Positions 40,453-50,060 of a stretch of DNA of 64,000 bases are shown piece after piece; the first letter of the stretch is position 1, and each line of letters starts with the position of its first letter. Source of the DNA: Ignavibacterium sp. (GTDB lineage: Bacteria > Bacteroidota > Ignavibacteria > Ignavibacteriales > Ignavibacteriaceae); the NCBI GenBank assembly GCA_032027145.1, contig JAVSMP010000001.1, positions 2,919,116 to 2,983,115 of the forward strand, given 5' to 3'. The notes under the pieces were generated by a model. It saw nothing but the letters and a program-made list of their open reading frames with translations. It made no database searches and was not told the DNA's origin. Position numbers and translations under genes: made by a program.

Positions 40453-41529
40453 TTATGTAATTCCATACTTGGCGTACAATTGTTTAAGTTTTTTGTTTAC
40501 TTCATCAAAACTGTGATATTTTCTTATCCAGTCTATTCCTCTTTTGCCGATATCAATTCTTTCTTTTTCATTATCCACCAGCTCAATAAGACGATTATAT
40601 AATTCATCAAAACTGTTTGCAACAACAAAAGGATTTTCTTTAAGCCAACTTATGTATTCTTTGGTCATATTTGTAATTGTTGGAATACCCATTGCCAAAG
40701 TTTCTAAACCAGCTTTTCCATAACCGGTTCCACCCATTGTTCCGCCAACCTGATCAATTGAAATATCACATTGACTCTTAATCTCAAGCAGTTTGCTTCT
40801 TTCAATATTTTCTAAAAGCAGGAACTCGATATTTCTCTCTTTCTTAATTTTTTCAATTACTGAGATAATTAACTCAGTCCCTTTATACTTTCTATTTGTC
40901 GGCGAATGAATAATCTTAACTACTTCGCTTATTCTTTCTTTTTTCTGTGGCAGCTCAGATATATCGTAAGGATAGAATAAATATTCCAGATCTTTCTTCA
41001 ATGCTAAATGATCAAATTCACTTGTAATATTTAGATCAGAGATTTCATCAAGTTCTTTTATCAAGCCGCGGATTCTCAAATCACTTCCATAATAACAGCA
41101 GACAATTTTCTTCCCTTGTTTCTTCCATTTTAATGCTTGCCTGGCATTTCGGTAAAAATCCAGCCCACCATCATAATGAATAATATCAAAATCATTAAGA
41201 CTGTAATCGGAAATAGCTTTTTCAATCTTTGGTTTAGCAAAGATATCATATAATCTATAATATACTTTTTCAAAAGAATTTTTTGGAGTAAAGTAATGTG
41301 CTTGATTCCTCAGCTTTGCTTCTATTCCTTCTACTTTTTTCCTTTTCATTTTATTAACAAGTGAGAAGTTTGGAAGGGGCAGCTTCAAACAAACATCTTC
41401 AGGAAAAACACGTTCGTTTTGATGAATAGTAATTATACGGGAGTAATCACCGCAGGCATTATGCATTTGAAAGAAATCATAAGGTACTCCGGCAAAGTTA
41501 ATAGGAGCTATGTGAAGTATTTTTAGCAA
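40453..41529 (-). CDS. Glycosyltransferase, GT4-like (GT-B fold)
   Basis: A 358-residue protein with an N-terminal acceptor domain (ILHIAPINFAGVPYDFFQMH) and a C-terminal donor domain. KIIHSPTNRKYKGTELIISVIEKI and the late GKAGLETLAMGIPTITN block are typical of family 4 enzymes, the latter containing the conserved Glu. The acceptor domain is divergent, so the product is unknown. A stand-alone gene with spacers of about 150-200 nt on both sides. Confidence 0.82.
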   Translation of the reverse strand: MLKILHIAPINFAGVPYDFFQMHNACGDYSRIITIHQNERVFPEDVCLKLPLPNFSLVNKMKRKKVEGIEAKLRNQAHYFTPKNSFEKVYYRLYDIFAKPKIEKAISDYSLNDFDIIHYDGGLDFYRNARQALKWKKQGKKIVCCYYGSDLRIRGLIKELDEISDLNITSEFDHLALKKDLEYLFYPYDISELPQKKERISEVVKIIHSPTNRKYKGTELIISVIEKIKKERNIEFLLLENIERSKLLEIKSQCDISIDQVGGTMGGTGYGKAGLETLAMGIPTITNMTKEYISWLKENPFVVANSFDELYNRLIELVDNEKERIDIGKRGIDWIRKYHSFDEVNKKLKQLYAKYGIT

Positions 41530-41678
41530 ATGGCTTTAATTTGATAATAAAAATGTAAATGCAATGTTACTCTAAATTAGTCTGAGTTTAGTATTTCTGA
41601 TTCATTTCAACTCAATTTTCAACATGCCTAATCTGACTGTTGTTATTGGATGATAACCAAGATAACGATACTTCAATT

Positions 41679-42650
41679 CTACAATTCTTTAAAAAAAGTA
41701 TCTCTGAATATTCCGCGGGCTCCAAAGTTTTCTTTAAATCTCCCGAGTCCCCAGTTTGGTTCCATTGCAACTGTAAAAATTCCAAAGTCCAAAAATCTAA
41801 ATCCTTCAGTTTGATATCTTTTCATTATTTCATAAAAGAGTAAATTAACCGGTCGGTATTCCTGATAAGCTTCATCGTGACTGATATAGAATGCAAGGAC
41901 AACATTTTTGTTAACTGAAAAATTACAAACACCTGCAAGCATCTTATCATTAAGAAAAGCTCCCCACAATCTTATTTTAGAAGGAAAAAGAGATTTAACT
42001 TTCTTTAATTCATCTAATGTATGTGCGGGATTTACTCCATGGCGCAATTTCAAATTCTTCTTTAAGATTTCGTAATACTCATCAAATCTTTCAGTCTCAA
42101 CTATTTCAACTCCTTTTTTAAGAGCTTTTTTTGTTGCAGTTCTTGCTTCAGCACGATATGAATTAAGTAATTGATCTGGTTCAAAATCCAGTTGAACCAC
42201 ACTTGATACTTCCCTTTTAAGATATTGAAAACCACCTCTTACCAAAGCAAAATCAAGATAATTAGAATATTTTGTTTGATAGATCATTGGTGCAAGTGTT
42301 AACTGAATTAGATCTGCCTTTAATGATTTTGCGTGTTCAACCATCATATCAACTAAATCGTGTGCTTCACGGAAGTTCAGATCACTATTATGTACAAATC
42401 CGCCGAAAGATGCACCCGGATGTGATGATAATATTTTCTTTCCTTCTCTTTCAATTAGAGCTGCAGTAAAGATTGAATACAGTTTGCCATCTTTTGTTAT
42501 ATAAAATGATTTGTCTTTGAATTTATCTTTTGAGTGATAAGATAGAAATCTTCTTTTACTGAACATTGTTCCATTATCGGAGTTATCAACAAAATTATCC
42601 CATTCCTCCGGAGATAATATTTTTTCATCAAATTGGAAATACTCTAACAT
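41679..42650 (-). CDS. FemAB/GNAT-like acyltransferase
   Basis: A 323-residue protein of the FemAB-like double-GNAT group. HPGASFGGFV (about 78-87), YRAEARTATKKALKKGVEIV and the C-terminal YHEAYQEYRPVNLLFYEIMK-like region (SHDEAYQEYRPVNLLFYEI) match these enzymes. Relatives build peptidoglycan cross-bridges or act in exopolysaccharide clusters. The position between glycosyltransferases and secretion genes favours an envelope role. The substrate is unknown. Confidence 0.8.
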   Translation of the reverse strand: MLEYFQFDEKILSPEEWDNFVDNSDNGTMFSKRRFLSYHSKDKFKDKSFYITKDGKLYSIFTAALIEREGKKILSSHPGASFGGFVHNSDLNFREAHDLVDMMVEHAKSLKADLIQLTLAPMIYQTKYSNYLDFALVRGGFQYLKREVSSVVQLDFEPDQLLNSYRAEARTATKKALKKGVEIVETERFDEYYEILKKNLKLRHGVNPAHTLDELKKVKSLFPSKIRLWGAFLNDKMLAGVCNFSVNKNVVLAFYISHDEAYQEYRPVNLLFYEIMKRYQTEGFRFLDFGIFTVAMEPNWGLGRFKENFGARGIFRDTFFKEL

Positions 42651-42769
42651 TTTGTTTTGGGTAAAATGAATAATAATCTTTTATAAAAACACTCATTTGA
42701 ATTTTGCTAACCTTGCAACACAGATTTTTTCAGAGAACCGGATTCGCAAAAATATTGCTATAAATAATT

Positions 42770-43666
42770 CTAAAATTTAAACTGCAGAGAGAATAAATTT
42801 GCACTTCCCATTTCTAATGAGAATGGAAGAAATGCATAATCAAATTTCAAGCTGCCCCACATCAATCCAATACCAGTGGTAAGACCGCGGCTCTCAAAAC
42901 CGCTTTGATATCCTGCTCTTATAGCAATTAGTTTATTATATAAAACTTCACCGCCAAAATTAAAATGATTGTCTTCTGTATCTAGATATTTCTGAAACTC
43001 GATACCGCCGGTAAAATCAATTTTTAAATCTTCTAATGAATGAGTGTATGCAAGTCCGGTTCTAATTTCTGTAGGTAGCTTTGTAGATTCATTTCTAAGT
43101 TTACTCATTGAACCGATATTTTTTACAACTATTGACGGAGTTAAACCCTTAATCGGCAGAAGATAATTGATACCGAAATCGAAACCGAAACCTGTTGCTT
43201 CATCATTCAGCATTCCTTCATAAAGATATTTAAGAGTAACACCCATCGTAATTTCATCTGTAACAAAAAAACCTGTAGATAAACTGCCGTAAAAATAATT
43301 TGCATCAAAAGTTGTAATCGGCTCGCCAGGGACTTCTCTGTACTCAATCCCATCAACCGAAGTAACATTAAAGCCTAATGCAAAGGGCAAACCAAAGATT
43401 GTAGTTTTTGCTCCTATTACTTCGCTTTTAACATCCTGTATCCATTCATTATGCATAAACAGAACTTCTGATTCATTTGTGAAAGCAAGTTTTGCGGGAT
43501 TGTAAAACAGACTGGTAATATCGTTTGATAATGCTGTACCTGCATCACCCATTGCAATGTTGCGTGCACCAAATCCGTATTTAAGAAATGAAAGTCCCGT
43601 ACTTCCAGCAGATTGAGGGATTATAAATGCCGCCGAAAATAAAAATATTAAAAGAATTTTTTTCAT
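42770..43666 (-). CDS. PorV/PorQ-family outer-membrane protein
   Basis: A 298-residue beta-barrel with a signal peptide (KKILLIFLFSAAFIIPQ). The family signature appears in FLKYGFGARNIAMGDAGTALSNDITSLFYNPA, and the protein ends in SLQFKF with a terminal Phe. PorV/PorQ proteins act with the T9SS translocon, delivering or modifying cargo on the cell surface. Whether this is PorV, PorQ or another member cannot be decided. It is 144 nt downstream of a second member. Confidence 0.85.
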   Translation of the reverse strand: MKKILLIFLFSAAFIIPQSAGSTGLSFLKYGFGARNIAMGDAGTALSNDITSLFYNPAKLAFTNESEVLFMHNEWIQDVKSEVIGAKTTIFGLPFALGFNVTSVDGIEYREVPGEPITTFDANYFYGSLSTGFFVTDEITMGVTLKYLYEGMLNDEATGFGFDFGINYLLPIKGLTPSIVVKNIGSMSKLRNESTKLPTEIRTGLAYTHSLEDLKIDFTGGIEFQKYLDTEDNHFNFGGEVLYNKLIAIRAGYQSGFESRGLTTGIGLMWGSLKFDYAFLPFSLEMGSANLFSLQFKF

Positions 43667-43684
43667 GGTATTACTTTGTTACAT

Positions 43685-43802
43685 TGATTCATTGTTTCAT
43701 TATATAATTGTTTCATAGTTTCATTGTCGAATTGCTCATTAGGTCTTATGATTAATTTACCTTATTTAAATAACAATTAAGCAATCAAACAATTGAACAA
43801 TG
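43685..43802. repeat. Short direct and inverted repeats (ttgtttcat motif)
   Basis: The spacer between the two PorV/PorQ genes contains several copies of a ttgtttcat/attgattcattg motif at 43685-43735. Inverted versions (caattaagcaatcaaacaattgaacaatg) lie at about 43771-43802. It could fold into an imperfect hairpin. No coding potential. Confidence 0.5.
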
Positions 43803-43810
43803 ATTTTATA

Positions 43811-44815
43811 TTAAAAACTAAAATTAACTCCAATAATATGCCTATCGGATGGCGAATATTGTTCGATCATAAAAGCATAATCCACACCTATAATTATTCT
43901 ATCAAACATCTTAGAATATGAAAAGCCAAATGCAGGTTTAACACCAAAATCAAGATTTCTTAAATTTAGCTGGTCAAGTCCGCATCTTATAAAAAGATTT
44001 TCATAAATATTATATTCTGCACCGGCACGAATAATACTAGATCTCGCATTACTGCTTTCAAATTCAACTGCCGCTAATAATTTTATTTCAGGATTATAAT
44101 AACTAATTCCAATTTTTTTTAATAACGGAAAATTATCAGTTAGTTGTAAACCCTGCTGCTCATAAATTGGTTTTGTATCCCACTGATACTTGCTGTTAAT
44201 ATCAGTGAGCATAAATGATATATTCCAGTTATCATTTATTTTGAATAAAGCTCCTAAATCAAGCCCAACTCCGCTGGATGTAATTTCTTCGTATAATTTG
44301 TAATAAAAAAATTTTACTGCTAAACCAAGTGAAAGTACTTTTGAAAATCTATTTGATACACTTAAAAAGAACTGATTTTCTGATGTAGATAAATCCTTGG
44401 TGTGTAAACCATTATTATCTCTTCCGTCAATAGATCCGACACCGGCATTAATAATTCCGGCACTTATTCCGGCAGAGCTTACAGGTTTTCTGTTTTCAGT
44501 TGAATCTTTAGAAGAATAAAAATCAAACTTGCGTGTAAAGCTCAAAAAGTTTAACGATCTATCGAGTGATAAAAAGGTATAGCCTGTCTGAAAAGAATTA
44601 TTCTCTTGAAATGGAGAAAGTGCTGGATTGTAATATGATACTAAAATGCCGTTTGTAACAGAAGACATTGCATTGCCCATCCCAATTCCGCGTGCACCAA
44701 ATCCCATCCGGCTAAAAGAACCAACTTTAGAACTCAAATCTGTATATTGAGGCTGGGCAATTAAGCTGCCTGAAATAAATAATAGTACTGTAAAAAACAA
44801 AAATATCTTTTTCAT
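43811..44815 (-). CDS. PorV/PorQ-like outer-membrane protein
   Basis: A 334-residue beta-barrel with signal peptide (KKIFLFFTVLLFISGSLIAQ). SFSRMGFGARGIGMGNAMSSVTNGILVSYYNPA is the same block as in the neighbouring PorV/PorQ protein, and it ends in IIGVNFSF. It overlaps the stop of the propeller-protein gene by 4 nt, so barrel and putative cargo are translated together. I infer a role in the export or surface display of that neighbour. Confidence 0.82.
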   Translation of the reverse strand: MKKIFLFFTVLLFISGSLIAQPQYTDLSSKVGSFSRMGFGARGIGMGNAMSSVTNGILVSYYNPALSPFQENNSFQTGYTFLSLDRSLNFLSFTRKFDFYSSKDSTENRKPVSSAGISAGIINAGVGSIDGRDNNGLHTKDLSTSENQFFLSVSNRFSKVLSLGLAVKFFYYKLYEEITSSGVGLDLGALFKINDNWNISFMLTDINSKYQWDTKPIYEQQGLQLTDNFPLLKKIGISYYNPEIKLLAAVEFESSNARSSIIRAGAEYNIYENLFIRCGLDQLNLRNLDFGVKPAFGFSYSKMFDRIIIGVDYAFMIEQYSPSDRHIIGVNFSF

Positions 44816-46371
44816 TGAATTACCAAAATCTTCCCGTAAACAGAATCATCACCAGTTTTTATACGATAGAAGTAAACACCGTTGGGTATGTAATTGCCAT
44901 TATCATCTCTGCCATCCCAAAACTCCGGCTGTCCTTCAATATCATTTTTTCGCGGTGCATTTTGTATAATTGTACGGATGTAATTAAAACCAAAATCAAA
45001 TATCTGAATTGTTACATCTTTCTGCTGTCCGCCAGTACTGTATTTTATCTTTAGTTCTTCTTGTCGTGGATTAAACGGATTCGGGAAACAATATGTTTCA
45101 TTATCTGCTGTAAGTGGCTGTGAAGCAAAATAAATTTTCCAGTTTCCCTGCCACATTTGTCCGGGTGTTTCAACAAGTTTAACAAGTCCATCACCAGAGG
45201 CGAGCCATATATTATCTGCATAAGAATCAGCATCATAAAATATTTTTGTTTTTAATGATGTTTCTGACTCCTGGTCCACGATTGAATTAGGGAGTATCCA
45301 GTTTAACCCGTTATCAGACGATCTGAAAACGCCGTTATCAGTTGCAGCCATTACATCAAAATTTTTAAAACCAAAATTATGTGTGCGTTCATCAGTTAAA
45401 AAAGTTTTCCAACTTTGTCCACCGTTAGATGAAGAACTGACTCCATAAAATTCATTCTGATCTTCTGCTTTCCAGGTTGAAGCCCAGAGAATATTATTAT
45501 ATTTATTATAGCCAAGTGCTGTAATAAAATTTCCACTGATCGGTTCATTTTGATTCTGGGCATTAAATTTTGTCCAGCTGATTCCTCCATCAGTAGATTT
45601 GTTAATACCATTTGCAGTGCCGACATACAGTGTAGTATCATCAATTGCAATTACAGAAAACACACGATGATTTAAATTACCTGCTCCGCAGAAACTACCA
45701 GCAACCGGTGAAAGGCAAAAATTAAGAGTGTCATTCGGTGATATAGAATTTAAATTATCAGGTGGAAGAACAACTCTTTTCCAGTTTTGTCCGTTATCGG
45801 TGCTTTTTCTTAACCCGCCTGCAAATGTTGCTATCCAGATTGTGCCGGGAGTAAAAGCAATATCATAAGCAAGATTTTGTATTGCAACAGTAACCGGCAG
45901 AGCTTGCAAGGTATTAATTCCATATCGTTCGGTTGTACTATCCGGATGATCTAATGGTTGAGGAACACTTGTCCAGGTTACGCCAAAATTCGTAGTGTAT
46001 TTTAGTCCTGTACCTTCAGGCAACCTACCGCCTCCGGTAACTTCAGTTGATCTTGCTGTAGCACACCAGAAAGCTCCGTTATAATAACCTATTGCAGAAA
46101 CATTGTCAGTTCCAAAATCAGATTGCCCATAAAAGTTAGTCCAGTTTAATCCATTATCTGTAGAAAGACTTACCGCTCGGCTGCTTCCTAACCAGATTGT
46201 ATCACCCATAGTAATTATATCAATTACGCTATTGCTTAAAGGATTTTTTGTTTGCTCTTTTGATAATTTTATTTCGTCTTCAGATAAAGAGTAAGATAAT
46301 GGTACAGATTGGCTGAGACCATTAAAGTTTATTAAAAGTAAAAACAGTAAAACGAAATAAATATTTTTCAT
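44812..46371 (-). CDS. Secreted Asp-box beta-propeller protein with FlgD-like/T9SS C-terminal domain
   Basis: A 519-residue protein with a signal peptide followed by at least five Asp-box (BNR) repeats of the form STDNGLNW, STDNGQNW, STDGGISW, SNGGQSW and SSDNGLNW, giving a sialidase-like propeller without visible catalytic residues. The last 90 residues begin CFPNPFNPRQ and end NGVYFYRIKTGDDSVYGKILV, the Ig-like FlgD/T9SS sorting domain. It is predicted to be T9SS cargo on the cell surface. Overlaps of 4 nt with genes on both sides bind it into one operon. Confidence 0.82.
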   Translation of the reverse strand: MKNIYFVLLFLLLINFNGLSQSVPLSYSLSEDEIKLSKEQTKNPLSNSVIDIITMGDTIWLGSSRAVSLSTDNGLNWTNFYGQSDFGTDNVSAIGYYNGAFWCATARSTEVTGGGRLPEGTGLKYTTNFGVTWTSVPQPLDHPDSTTERYGINTLQALPVTVAIQNLAYDIAFTPGTIWIATFAGGLRKSTDNGQNWKRVVLPPDNLNSISPNDTLNFCLSPVAGSFCGAGNLNHRVFSVIAIDDTTLYVGTANGINKSTDGGISWTKFNAQNQNEPISGNFITALGYNKYNNILWASTWKAEDQNEFYGVSSSSNGGQSWKTFLTDERTHNFGFKNFDVMAATDNGVFRSSDNGLNWILPNSIVDQESETSLKTKIFYDADSYADNIWLASGDGLVKLVETPGQMWQGNWKIYFASQPLTADNETYCFPNPFNPRQEELKIKYSTGGQQKDVTIQIFDFGFNYIRTIIQNAPRKNDIEGQPEFWDGRDDNGNYIPNGVYFYRIKTGDDSVYGKILVIQ

Positions 46372-47174
46372 TGAATAAGTACAGAATGATTAATAATGTT
46401 GCTTAGTTTTCCGCCGCGATCTTTAGCTTGAAACTCGAACCTGTATGTTCCTTTAAGGTTTGTAGATGAAATTTGTATCAATAAAGAGTAAATCCCATCC
46501 CCTGCTGTCTGATCACCATGGTCAGAAAGATTTCCATCATCAAAAAGAATGTTCTGGTTACCGTTTGTAGTACCATCTGGTCTGTAAACTACAAAATAAA
46601 CTTTTTCAATATCACTAAGTCCATTCTGATCATTAACTTGAACAGACGTTAAAATTAAGGTTGTAGTTGTAACAACTACTGTATCGGGATCAACAATTGT
46701 ATTAGAGATAACAGGAGCTATATTAGCTTTGCCATTATTATAATCATAATATGATACTGCCACCTGATTAGTTCTATTTAATCTATCGTTAACAAAAAAT
46801 TTTACTTCGTAATTACCATTAATTTGATTTGAATCAAGCGGAAAAATGCCTGAATAAATATCATCATTTCTTGTTAAATCACCGTTTGCCGGATTACCAT
46901 TATCCAGTAAAAAAAATGGAACTGAATTTATTTTAATCTTAGCAGGTGAATAAATATCATAAAAGAGAGAATTAATATCCTGAGCAGAATTTAACTCAAC
47001 TCTAAAAATTGCCATAGTATCAATTGGATATTGAAATGAACTTTTTAGACTAACTCTTACTACCTGATAAGAAGTATTTTCTACTTCAATAACATCTGAA
47101 TAATCCTTCTCACATCCCTCTAAAAGAAGCACACAGAGAATAATAATAAGTAAAGTTAAAAATTTAATTTTCAT
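46368..47174 (-). CDS. Hypothetical lipoprotein with Ig-like domains
   Basis: A 268-residue protein with a lipobox at Cys21 (LLLEGC). The body shows two similar beta-sandwich units, each with a LDNGNPANGDLTRNDDIYSG or FDDGNLSDHGDQTAGDGIYS segment, an Asp/Gly loop known from choice-of-anchor type domains. No enzymatic motif. It is the first gene of lipoprotein-propeller-PorV-like and overlaps the next by 4 nt. A structural or sensing role at the outer membrane is a guess. Confidence 0.72.
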   Translation of the reverse strand: MKIKFLTLLIIILCVLLLEGCEKDYSDVIEVENTSYQVVRVSLKSSFQYPIDTMAIFRVELNSAQDINSLFYDIYSPAKIKINSVPFFLLDNGNPANGDLTRNDDIYSGIFPLDSNQINGNYEVKFFVNDRLNRTNQVAVSYYDYNNGKANIAPVISNTIVDPDTVVVTTTTLILTSVQVNDQNGLSDIEKVYFVVYRPDGTTNGNQNILFDDGNLSDHGDQTAGDGIYSLLIQISSTNLKGTYRFEFQAKDRGGKLSNIINHSVLIQ

Positions 47175-47230
47175 ATAAATAAATATTTGGTATTAGTCTA
47201 ACTTCAGCAAGGTAAAAATAACACCATAAA

Positions 47231-48211
47231 CTAGATTATTTTCAATATTAAAGGTGTTGGTGAAAACGATATCACAAAGATAATAAAACTAATGTAACCC
47301 AATAAAATTCTTTTTCTGTCAAGTGTTGTTACATCAGGTAATGGTGGATGTTTTAACTTAACAATAAAATAGAGAATAAATGCCCACAACAACCATCCGC
47401 TCCAGCCAATGTCAAGATTAAATTCAAGTAAAGAATCAACCACACCGGCAAAGCCAATTACTGCAAGTATAATTGTCGAGATAGATGAAATTTTAAGATG
47501 GTTTTTTTGACCAAACATTGTGTAAGCTATGTGTCCGCCATCGAGTTGACCAACAGGAATCATATTCATTGAAGTTACAAGTAAACCAAACCAGCCGGCA
47601 CATAAATATGGATAACGATAAATTTCACTCATTGGCGGAAAAAAATTGTTGTGATCAACTAGCAGGTATCTTAAAGATGAAAATAAAATTGAATCTCCAA
47701 AAACTAATTTGTAACCATCATTCCCAAATTCTGATGAAAAATAATCAGGATGTATCTGAAGTAAATATTCAATAGATGGAACATGTGTGAAACCGTAAAT
47801 TAAAATTCCTAAACAAACTATAAAACCAGAAATCGGTCCAGCAATTCCTATATCAAACATTGCCTTCTTTGTGTAAATCGGAGATTTGGTTCTGATAACT
47901 GCACCCATTGTTCCAAAGTTAATAAAATACGGAATTGTAGGATATGGAATATAAAATGGTAAAGTTGCCTTAACACGATGATACCTTGCTGCAAAGTAAT
48001 GTCCAAACTCGTGAAAAGTTATAATCAGCATAATACTTACAGAATAAGGTAATCCCTTTATTAGTAAACTAAATTCATATGGAGGCAGTTGCCCGGTAGT
48101 CCATTCAACCCCTGCTAATGTAGTTGTAATAAATGTAACTATAAATAGTCCAATGTGGATCAAAAAGGAATTAATTTTCTTACGCTTTTCGATTGATGTT
48201 AGGGTATCCAA
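47231..48211 (-). CDS. Site-2 protease family metalloprotease (M50)
   Basis: A 326-residue integral membrane zinc protease. The HEFGH zinc motif lies at 67-71 in MLIITFHEFGHYFAARYHRV, and the third ligand region is MIPVGQLDGGHI. GIAGPISGFIVCLGIL is the typical loop between. There is no PDZ domain, so it is not RseP-like but closer to the stand-alone FtsH-less group. Possible substrates are membrane anti-sigma factors; none is evident nearby. It follows the DUF1207-like gene by 32 nt. Confidence 0.9.
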   Translation of the reverse strand: MDTLTSIEKRKKINSFLIHIGLFIVTFITTTLAGVEWTTGQLPPYEFSLLIKGLPYSVSIMLIITFHEFGHYFAARYHRVKATLPFYIPYPTIPYFINFGTMGAVIRTKSPIYTKKAMFDIGIAGPISGFIVCLGILIYGFTHVPSIEYLLQIHPDYFSSEFGNDGYKLVFGDSILFSSLRYLLVDHNNFFPPMSEIYRYPYLCAGWFGLLVTSMNMIPVGQLDGGHIAYTMFGQKNHLKISSISTIILAVIGFAGVVDSLLEFNLDIGWSGWLLWAFILYFIVKLKHPPLPDVTTLDRKRILLGYISFIIFVISFSPTPLILKII

Positions 48212-48243
48212 TAATTCTTACTCGTTATTTAATTTTTCTGAAA

Positions 48244-49077
48244 TTACAACTCAAAATTAAAACCAATATTTGAATAACTTTCTCTTAAATCGTATAACTG
48301 CCCATGAATACTTGTTCCTGAAATGTATGAGTAATAAAAACTCAATCCACTTGAATGCCAGTTGCCAAATTTAATACCGAGTGAAATAATGTTGTTACCG
48401 ATAAACTTTTCAATTCCATTTAGTTTAAAATCGTACGCAATAAAAGGAGTAAAAAGGTCTGTTCCGATTTCCGCCGCAAAATAATCAAATCCTAACTGCA
48501 AATTTATTTTTTTTAATTCATCGGGAATAACATGAAAGATATAAGTAAATCCTAAATAAGCTCTTATTGTCTTGCAGCGATAATAAGGAAATAACTCAAC
48601 AAACTCCTTACTATAAACAAACGGCTCTCTTCCTTCTCTCCATTTTTGAGTTTGAGCATCATATTGCCCATCAACTAAATGTGTGCTTATATGACTTAAC
48701 CTAAACCTAAAACCGACTTCATTTTCTGTATCAAGTTGCTTTTTATATCCGGTATTTAATCCAAAAAGATAATCAATTGTCTCTACCGGAAATTTGAAAT
48801 CATCATTGCTTCTTAATCTTGTAAACGTAAAGACATCGGCACCGATTGAAATTGAATAATTATTATCCACCCAATGAACAATATCACGCGAAGCAGAAAT
48901 ATCTAATCTTAATTTATTGTTGTCGGTTGAAATCAGAAACCCTGATTTAGCTTCAAGCATATTTGCTGTAAAGGGCTGAATGTTAATATCAGAAGGAAAC
49001 CAATTATAACTTTGTGCAATCAGAGCTTGAGACAAGAATAGAGCTATGATAAAAAGTCTTCTGTATTTAATTATCAT
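48244..49077 (-). CDS. DUF1207-like outer-membrane/periplasmic protein
   Basis: A 277-residue protein with a signal peptide (RLFIIALFLSQALIAQ). NWFPSDINIQPFTANMLEAKSG, FRFRLSHISTHLVDG and the closing strands resemble DUF1207, a family of uncharacterised barrel-like proteins. The Arg-rich RFRLSHISTH strand suggests lipid A deacylase-like relatives, but catalytic residues cannot be assigned. It overlaps the radical SAM gene by 4 nt as the last member of a four-gene operon. Confidence 0.62.
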   Translation of the reverse strand: MIIKYRRLFIIALFLSQALIAQSYNWFPSDINIQPFTANMLEAKSGFLISTDNNKLRLDISASRDIVHWVDNNYSISIGADVFTFTRLRSNDDFKFPVETIDYLFGLNTGYKKQLDTENEVGFRFRLSHISTHLVDGQYDAQTQKWREGREPFVYSKEFVELFPYYRCKTIRAYLGFTYIFHVIPDELKKINLQLGFDYFAAEIGTDLFTPFIAYDFKLNGIEKFIGNNIISLGIKFGNWHSSGLSFYYSYISGTSIHGQLYDLRESYSNIGFNFEL

Positions 49078-50060
49078 TTAGAAATCTGTTTGATTTTTTT
49101 AATTTTTTGTTTGATAAGTTTATTATAGCTGTACTTAAACTTAGAGGTTAAACTTGATATTGCATAAAGATTTGTCGGGAAAGCAAATGAAGGTTCAAAA
49201 TAACAATTGACTGTACAGCCCTGACAAAAATCAAATCTCCCTTCATTTTCTAGAAAGAACTTAAATTTTTCTGTTTGACGAATTTCTTTAATTGGTCTGT
49301 CAATCGGTATTTTATCATTTGCAAAATGATAGCAAGGTAAAATAATTTCGTTGTCGGGTGAAATTACAATTACCCTTGAAACAGCTTTACAACTTGGATT
49401 ATTTATATCATTACCACCATCCCGTCTCAGCTTCATAAAGCCCTTATTAAGATAGACATCAATTTTACCATCACAAAAATTATCAATATAATCCACTGCT
49501 TCTTCGTTTAATCCTGGATTACCAAAGTAGGAAAAAACTGGATTTACAAGCAGCACTAAATCATAACGTTGTGCAATCTCGTGCATCCTTGGAAGTTTTT
49601 TATAAGTTTCATTAGTAGCAGTAAACAAAATATCAGGATACTCGCCAAGTGACTTTGCAATTGTCAGACTTTTTAAAACACTTTTATAGCAATCAACATT
49701 TCTGATTTTATTATGTTCATCTTCATCCGGAGAATCAAGAGAAAAATGCAATAGATTTACATTACCTGCTAACTTTTCAGCAAACTTATGATACAAGAGA
49801 CCATTACTCGTAATACTTGTCTGCATATTAAGCCCGCGCGCAAACTTTGCCATTTCTGCAATATCCTTATTTAGCAAAGGCTCGCCGCCGGTAAGATCAA
49901 TAAACTTAACACCAAGATCAGCTAACTGAGAAACATTATTTTTAAAATCTTCCAAAGAGGCATTTTTTGTATGTTTAAAAGCTTCGTGATCTGAAAAATG
50001 ACAAAACTCACAGAATGCATTGCATTTATATGTTACATAATAATTACAAAGCAAAAGCAT
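49074..50060 (-). CDS. Radical SAM protein (SPASM-like C-terminus)
   Basis: A 328-residue radical S-adenosylmethionine enzyme. The 4Fe-4S motif CNAFCEFC (Cys13, Cys17, Cys20) is close to the N-terminus, FIDLTGGEPLLNKD is the SAM-binding GGE motif, and extra cysteines (NNPSC, CQGCTVNC) near the C-terminus suggest a second cluster. It is wedged between a GT2 gene (1-nt overlap) and the DUF1207-like gene (4-nt overlap). No precursor-peptide gene is visible, so a RiPP role is unsupported; a glycan or lipid modification is plausible. Confidence 0.88.
   Translation of the reverse strand: MLLLCNYYVTYKCNAFCEFCHFSDHEAFKHTKNASLEDFKNNVSQLADLGVKFIDLTGGEPLLNKDIAEMAKFARGLNMQTSITSNGLLYHKFAEKLAGNVNLLHFSLDSPDEDEHNKIRNVDCYKSVLKSLTIAKSLGEYPDILFTATNETYKKLPRMHEIAQRYDLVLLVNPVFSYFGNPGLNEEAVDYIDNFCDGKIDVYLNKGFMKLRRDGGNDINNPSCKAVSRVIVISPDNEIILPCYHFANDKIPIDRPIKEIRQTEKFKFFLENEGRFDFCQGCTVNCYFEPSFAFPTNLYAISSLTSKFKYSYNKLIKQKIKKIKQISK

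Noticed and set aside
49074-50060. RiPP maturase role for the radical SAM protein
   Set aside because: No short precursor-like ORF or peptidase lies beside it; the neighbours are glycan genes.
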